The notes beneath the pieces were generated by a model. It did no database searches and was not told where the DNA came from. It saw nothing but the letters and a program-made list of their open reading frames with translations. Source: an uncultured Eubacteriales bacterium (lineage in GTDB: Bacteria; Bacillota; Clostridia; Oscillospirales; CAG-272). From it: a stretch of DNA of 18,280 nt. Shown piece after piece: positions 14,049 through 18,280 of this stretch. Made by a program: the position numbers and the translations under genes. Numbering within the stretch: the first letter of the stretch is position 1; each line of letters opens with the position of its first letter. Where the stretch lies: contig URZF01000011.1 in the NCBI GenBank assembly GCA_900552255.1, positions 1 through 18,280 of the forward strand. Direction: 5' to 3'.

Positions 14049-15851
14049 TTACGAGGCTTGTTCAAACTGGCTGTTGTAAAGCTCGGCATAAAAGCCGCCC
14101 TTTTTCATCAGCTCTTCATGATCGCCGCTTTCGATGATATTTCCGTCCTTCATGACAAGGATCTTATCCGCGTTGCGGATGGTGGAAAGCCTGTGGGCGA
14201 TGACAAAGGACGTCCGTCCCTTTGTCATTTTATCCATCGCCTCCTGAATCAGGATTTCCGTGCGCGTATCGACGGAGCTTGTCGCCTCATCGAGAATGAT
14301 CATCGGCGCGTTTTCGATCATTGCGCGCGCGATGGTGAGCAGCTGTTTCTGGCCTGCGGAAAGATTCATTTTATCGTCGATCACGGTATCGTAGCCGTGC
14401 GGAAGCGTGCCGATGAAGTGATGCAGTCCGACGGCGCGGCAGGCATCTTCCACCTGCTTGTCGCTGATGTTTTTCTTGCCGTAGACGATGTTGTCGCGGA
14501 TGGTTCCCTCAAAAAGCCATGTGTCCTGAAGGACCATGCCGAAGAGATCGTGTACGTTCTCTCTCGTCAGCTCGCTTACCGGTACGCCGTCGATCTTGAT
14601 GCTGCCTCCGTTGATATCATAGAATTTCATGAGCAGGTTGACCATCGTCGTTTTTCCGGCGCCCGTCGGTCCGACGATGGCGACCTTTTGGCCGGGATAG
14701 ATGTGTTCGGAAAAATCGTGGATGATGATCTTGTCCTTGTCGTAACCGAAGCTTACATGCTCAAATTCGACCTCGCCGCGCACGTTTTCGAGTACCGCTG
14801 TTTTATCCGATTCGTCCGGCATTTCCTCGGCTTCGAGAAATTCAAACACGCGGTCGGAGGCGGCTGCGGTCGATTGCAGGCTTGTCATAGCCTGTGCGAT
14901 TTGGGAAAGCGGGCTTGAGAAGAGTCTGACATAGATAATGAAAGCGACGATCACACCGAAGTCGATGGCTCCGTTCATGGCAAGCGCCGCGCCGACAACA
15001 CAGACGGCGACATATCCGAAATTGCCGACGAAGCTCATGACGGGCATCATGAGTCCCGATAAAAACTGGGATTTCCAGTTGCTTTCATACAGCTTTTCAT
15101 TCATTTCATTGAATTTCTCACTTTGCTGCTCCTCGGCGTTATAGAGACGGACGATGTTATGTCCGGAGTAGACCTCCTCGATATGTCCGTTGATCTTGCC
15201 GAGCCATTCCTGCCGCGCCGTGAAATATTTCTGCGAGCTTTTGGTGACGATCATCACAAAAGCAAAGCCGATGAGAGAGGCGGCGATGGCGGTGATCGCC
15301 ATGATCCAGTTCGTTTTGAACATCATGAAAAGGCAGCCGACAAAGAGCGCCGCCGCGGAAACGATCTGGACGACGCTGCGCTGAAGCGTATCGCCGATGG
15401 AGTCCACGTCGTTCGTGACGCGGGAGAGCACGTCTCCGAAGCTTGTTTTGTTGTAGTAATCAATCGGTAGACGATTGATTTTCTTTGAGATTGCGCCGCG
15501 CAGATTTTTGGAGACCTTTTGATTGACCGTCGTCATGATGAGCCCCTGCATAAGACTGAGCAGCCAGCTTGCCGCATAGAAGGCGACGAGCGTGTAGCAT
15601 ATGCTTAATACCGCGTCAAAATCGATTCCGGTGAGAAAGCCTTCGCTGATAAGGTTGGTAAGCTCGCTGACCTTATCCGGACCGATGACCGTGAATACGG
15701 CGCCGCCGACGGCACACAGCATGGCGACAATCACCGCCGGGACAAACGGACGGCAGAACGCGATCAGCTTTCCCATTGACTTTTTAAAATTGACGGACTT
15801 TTCCGGCGTATTCGCCTGTCCTTTATGAATCATTCCCCGAGGATTTGTCAT
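14049..15851 (-). CDS. ABC exporter half-transporter with intact ATPase site
   Basis: The 600-residue protein is a fused type-IV ABC exporter: six-helix membrane domain (about 30-330) then a nucleotide-binding domain. Motifs are Walker A GPTGAGKTT from residue 394, Q-loop V-L-Q-D, signature L-S498-A-G-Q501, Walker B I-I-L-D521-E522 with the catalytic Glu, and H-loop H553 in I-A-H-R-L-S. The signature has Ala where the consensus has Gly. Its start overlaps the stop of the preceding ABC gene in an ATGA arrangement, so the two subunits are made in equal amounts and very likely form a heterodimer like BmrCD or LmrCD. These usually export drugs, lipids or peptides; the cargo cannot be told. It is the last gene of the marR operon. 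Confidence 0.95.
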   Translation of the reverse strand: MTNPRGMIHKGQANTPEKSVNFKKSMGKLIAFCRPFVPAVIVAMLCAVGGAVFTVIGPDKVSELTNLISEGFLTGIDFDAVLSICYTLVAFYAASWLLSLMQGLIMTTVNQKVSKNLRGAISKKINRLPIDYYNKTSFGDVLSRVTNDVDSIGDTLQRSVVQIVSAAALFVGCLFMMFKTNWIMAITAIAASLIGFAFVMIVTKSSQKYFTARQEWLGKINGHIEEVYSGHNIVRLYNAEEQQSEKFNEMNEKLYESNWKSQFLSGLMMPVMSFVGNFGYVAVCVVGAALAMNGAIDFGVIVAFIIYVRLFSSPLSQIAQAMTSLQSTAAASDRVFEFLEAEEMPDESDKTAVLENVRGEVEFEHVSFGYDKDKIIIHDFSEHIYPGQKVAIVGPTGAGKTTMVNLLMKFYDINGGSIKIDGVPVSELTRENVHDLFGMVLQDTWLFEGTIRDNIVYGKKNISDKQVEDACRAVGLHHFIGTLPHGYDTVIDDKMNLSAGQKQLLTIARAMIENAPMIILDEATSSVDTRTEILIQEAMDKMTKGRTSFVIAHRLSTIRNADKILVMKDGNIIESGDHEELMKKGGFYAELYNSQFEQAS

Positions 15852-17611
15852 GCTCCGAGTTCCTCCTTTGAAAGCTGTGAGAGAGCGATCTCACGGTATA
15901 CGTCACAGGACGCCAGCAGCTCGTCGTGTGTGCCGATTCCGACGGCGCATCCGTCGTCGATGACGATGATGCGGTCGGCATCCTTGATCGTCCCGATCCG
16001 CTGCGCGACGATGAGACTTGTCACGCCGGACGTTTCCTTCTTCAGTGCGGAACGCAGCGTCCGGTCCGTTTTATAGTCGAGCGCGGAGAACGAATCGTCA
16101 AAGATGTAGATTTCCGGCTTGCGGCAGATTGCGCGCGCAATGGAGAGCCGCTGCTTCTGACCGCCGGAGAAGTTCGCGCCGCCCTGCGCGACCGCGCCGT
16201 TATAAGTATTTTCAAGGTTTTCCACAAAGTCCTTGCTCTGCGCCGTTTTGACCGCCGCTGCGATCTGCTCTTCGTCCGCAGGGGCCTTTCCGTTGTCGCC
16301 GAATGCCACATTGGATGCGACCGTTCCGGAGAAAAGCACCGCCTTTTGAGGGACATAGCCGAGCTTATTGTAGAGCTCAGATAATTTGTAATCTTTTACG
16401 TTGACGCCGTCAACGAGCACCTCTCCCTCCGTCGCGTCGTAAAATCTTGCGACAAGGTTGACGATCGTGCTTTTTCCGCTTCCCGTGGCGCCGATGAAAG
16501 CGACGGTCTCCCCTTTGTGAGCGGTAAAGCTGATATTATGCAGCACGTATTCGTCCGCATCGGGATATTTGAAGCTGACGTTGCGGAATTCCACCTCGCC
16601 GCGAAGCCCCGTTTCGCTGCCGTCGGAGGTCCCGTCGAGGATGCTTGGCTTTGTTTCCAAAACCTCGTTAATGCGCTTAGCCGATACGGAAGCACGCGGC
16701 AGCATGACGAAGATCATGGTGAGCATCATGAACGCCATGATGACCTGCATCGCGTAGGAGGAGAACACGACCATATTGGAGAAGAGCGGGAGCTTGTCGA
16801 GCATATCTGCGGCGTCGATGAGATAGGCGCCGATCCAGTAGATGCCGAGGGTGATGCCGTTCATGACAAGACTCATCGTAGGGCTCATGACCTGCATGGC
16901 GCGCTGTGCTTTCAGGTTGGTGTCGGTGAGCTCGTCGTTTGCCTTTTCAAATTTTTCCTCTTGATATCCTTCGGCGTTGTAAGCACGCACGACGCGGATC
17001 CCCGTGAGATTTTCTCTTGTGACGCGGTTGAGATTGTCGGTCAGTCCCTGTATCCGCTTAAATTTAGGAAGGGCATATATCATGATGAACAGGATTGTCG
17101 CGATCAGAATGATGACCGCACAGGCGGTGAGCATAGACCATTGCCATGTTCCCTTGTTCTGGATCTTGATAATAGCCATGACCGCCATGATCGGCGCCTT
17201 GACGATCATTTGCAGCCCCATAGCCACGATCATTTGGATTTGTGTGATATCGTTGGTCGAGCGGGTGATCAAACTGTCCGTCGAAAAGCCTCCGATCTCC
17301 TCCATGGAAAAAGATTCGACCTTTTCAAACAGCTCGCGACGCAGCCTTTTTGAGAGGTTCGCCGCAATCTGTGCGGCGAAAAATCCGACGATGACCGATG
17401 TGACAAGGCTTCCCAGTGCACATAGAAGCATTTTGCCTCCCGCCGTAAAAATTTCCGACATTTGGCTACCTTCGGTTTTGACAAGCTCTGTGATTTCCGT
17501 CATGTATTCGGGCAGCCTGAGGTCCAGCCATACCTGTACGACGATGAACAAAACGCTTATGATGACAAAGCACCATTCCTTTGTTCTCAAATGCTTAAAA
17601 ATTTTTATCAT
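15848..17611 (-). CDS. ABC exporter half-transporter with degenerate ATPase site
   Basis: The 587-residue protein has a six-helix membrane domain (about 10-310) and a nucleotide-binding domain with Walker A GATGSGKST from residue 374, Q-loop V-P-Q-K and signature F-S482-G-G-Q485. Walker B is I-F-D505-D506, with Asp in place of the catalytic Glu, and the H-loop has Q537 in V-A-Q-R-I-G in place of His. These two replacements are the hallmark of the non-catalytic partner in heterodimeric exporters such as TM287/288 and LmrCD. Its own canonical signature completes the active site of the partner encoded next. The ATG at 17611 has GGAAAGGA nine bases upstream and lies 17 bases inside the end of the marR gene, so translation is coupled; a longer frame to 17722 lies within marR. 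Confidence 0.95.
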   Translation of the reverse strand: MIKIFKHLRTKEWCFVIISVLFIVVQVWLDLRLPEYMTEITELVKTEGSQMSEIFTAGGKMLLCALGSLVTSVIVGFFAAQIAANLSKRLRRELFEKVESFSMEEIGGFSTDSLITRSTNDITQIQMIVAMGLQMIVKAPIMAVMAIIKIQNKGTWQWSMLTACAVIILIATILFIMIYALPKFKRIQGLTDNLNRVTRENLTGIRVVRAYNAEGYQEEKFEKANDELTDTNLKAQRAMQVMSPTMSLVMNGITLGIYWIGAYLIDAADMLDKLPLFSNMVVFSSYAMQVIMAFMMLTMIFVMLPRASVSAKRINEVLETKPSILDGTSDGSETGLRGEVEFRNVSFKYPDADEYVLHNISFTAHKGETVAFIGATGSGKSTIVNLVARFYDATEGEVLVDGVNVKDYKLSELYNKLGYVPQKAVLFSGTVASNVAFGDNGKAPADEEQIAAAVKTAQSKDFVENLENTYNGAVAQGGANFSGGQKQRLSIARAICRKPEIYIFDDSFSALDYKTDRTLRSALKKETSGVTSLIVAQRIGTIKDADRIIVIDDGCAVGIGTHDELLASCDVYREIALSQLSKEELGA

Positions 17612-18074
17612 GTAATTGATTCCTTTCCGTAGTGCTCTTTTTTGGTGCATTTGGCTTTGAAGCGGCGTTTTCAACGATCCGCTTCGTGATCCGAACATAT
17701 TCCACAGCGTCCTTTTCACCAAGATCTTTCAGCATTTCGCTGGCGGATTCGAGGACGTGTGTTTTGTGGGCTTCGATATGGAAGGAACCTGCGTCGGTGA
17801 GCTTCACGCAGATTTTTCGTTTGTCCTTATCGTCCGGCACGCGGGTAATAAAGCCCTTTGATGCAAGTGTGGCCAAGAGCTTTGCCGTTCGGGCGGTGCT
17901 GATGTTCAGCTCGTCGCTGATCTCTCCCGGCGAGGCGGCGCCGTGATAGGATAAAAAGACCAGCGCAGGCATTTCTCCCCGCACGAAACGGTCGGCATTT
18001 TTTTGCATCGGAGCTTTGGAGAACTTCGGCATGTTTTCCAAAAGCTCCCGTGCCAGCTCTTGATAGTCCGTCAA
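17595..18074 (-). CDS. MarR family transcriptional regulator
   Basis: The 159-residue protein has the winged-helix core of the MarR family: S-P-G-E-I-S-D-E-L-N-I-S-T-A-R-T-A-K-L-L-A-T-L as helix-turn-helix, and G-F-I-T-R-V-P-D-D-K-D-K-R-K-I-C-V-K-L-T-D-A-G as the wing with its D-x-R/K-D-K-R motif. MarR proteins bind DNA as dimers and are usually released by small ligands. The start is TTG at 18074, seven bases after AAAGGAGGG; an upstream ATG at 18107 would put that site inside the gene. It is the first gene of the exporter operon and probably represses it through the palindrome overlapping the transcript start. The tail is Lys/Asn-rich and overlaps the next gene by 17 bases. Confidence 0.93.
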   Translation of the reverse strand: MTDYQELARELLENMPKFSKAPMQKNADRFVRGEMPALVFLSYHGAASPGEISDELNISTARTAKLLATLASKGFITRVPDDKDKRKICVKLTDAGSFHIEAHKTHVLESASEMLKDLGEKDAVEYVRITKRIVENAASKPNAPKKSTTERNQLHDKNF

Positions 18075-18105
18075 AATGATCCCTCCTTTGCAGACTTTAT
18101 GTGCC

Positions 18106-18155
18106 AATTAACTAACACTGTTAGCAATTTTATAGGACGGACGCCGTCTTGTCAA
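18106..18155 (-). promoter_or_regulatory. marR operon promoter with MarR-type operator
   Basis: Read leftward, a perfect TTGACA (18150-18155), 17-base spacer and TAAAAT (18127-18132) form the promoter. Directly downstream lies CTAACA-C-TGTTAG (18112-18124), a perfect inverted repeat flanked by AATT on both sides (18106-18109 and 18126-18129), the size and position expected for autorepression by MarR. A second palindrome, GACGG-ACG-CCGTC (18136-18148), fills the spacer between -35 and -10. Confidence 0.85.
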
Positions 18156-18280
18156 TAGACTTCACAAAAAGTTTTATTTTCTATTACAGTTTATACAAGA
18201 TTCATGTCTGTCCTTTGTAAGATATATTTCTTTTTGTTCTGACGGGGAAGATGGTTTTATAAAAAATTTTTTATAAGTTT
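18156..18280. other. AT-rich intergenic edge with 20-base palindrome
   Basis: No gene is visible. The stretch is AT-rich and ends with a perfect palindrome at 18257-18276 (TTATAAAAAA then TTTTTTATAA). It could be a terminator for a gene beyond the window, an A-tract bend, or chance in AT-rich sequence. Confidence 0.4.

Overview
The window looks like chromosomal DNA of a Gram-positive Firmicute of the class Clostridia, probably an anaerobic gut lineage. This rests on strong AGGAGG-type ribosome binding sites, sigma-A style promoters with 17-base spacers, U-tailed hairpin terminators, TTG starts, and Firmicutes gene sets (hprK, DUF2232 plus gdpP, the DUF421/DUF4363 pair, a MarR-controlled heterodimeric ABC exporter). 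No rRNA, tRNA, CRISPR array, integrase or transposase was seen. Base composition is moderately GC-rich and even across the genes. Placement below class is not possible from this sequence alone.

Layout. (1) 1-1001, minus strand: a DUF421 (YetF-like) membrane protein followed by a DUF4363 protein cut by the window edge. (2) 1076-6154, plus strand: a sigma-A promoter drives hprK, a DUF2232 (YybS-like) membrane protein, gdpP (c-di-AMP phosphodiesterase) and a glycerophosphodiester phosphodiesterase, ending at a near-perfect terminator. It joins carbon-status signalling (HPr phosphorylation), c-di-AMP turnover and phospholipid head-group breakdown. (3) 6303-8264, plus: a 67-residue small protein, a FAD oxidoreductase fused to a C-terminal Rieske [2Fe-2S] domain, and a coupled 69-residue protein, closed by a terminator. 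(4) 8293-11460: a single-gene unit for a 968-residue GH94-superfamily protein, probably a glycoside phosphorylase, meeting a convergent ADP-ribosylglycohydrolase-family gene at a bidirectional terminator. (5) 12593-13520: an accessory-looking stretch with a structured hairpin element and a short gene for a cysteine-rich protein built from 60-bp tandem repeats. (6) 13525-13890, minus: a YccF-domain membrane protein. (7) 14004-18155, minus: marR, then two ABC exporter half-genes with overlapping ends, a promoter with a MarR-type operator, and a strong terminator.

The least explained item is the cysteine-rich tandem-repeat protein at 13027-13416. It has 19 Cys in 129 residues and an 11-base perfect Shine-Dalgarno match, and it is flanked by hairpins sharing a 13-base sequence. 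The neighbouring hairpin element at 12790-12883, whose arms can pair in two incompatible ways, is the second candidate for something undescribed. The rest consists of recognisable families, some in unusual arrangements.
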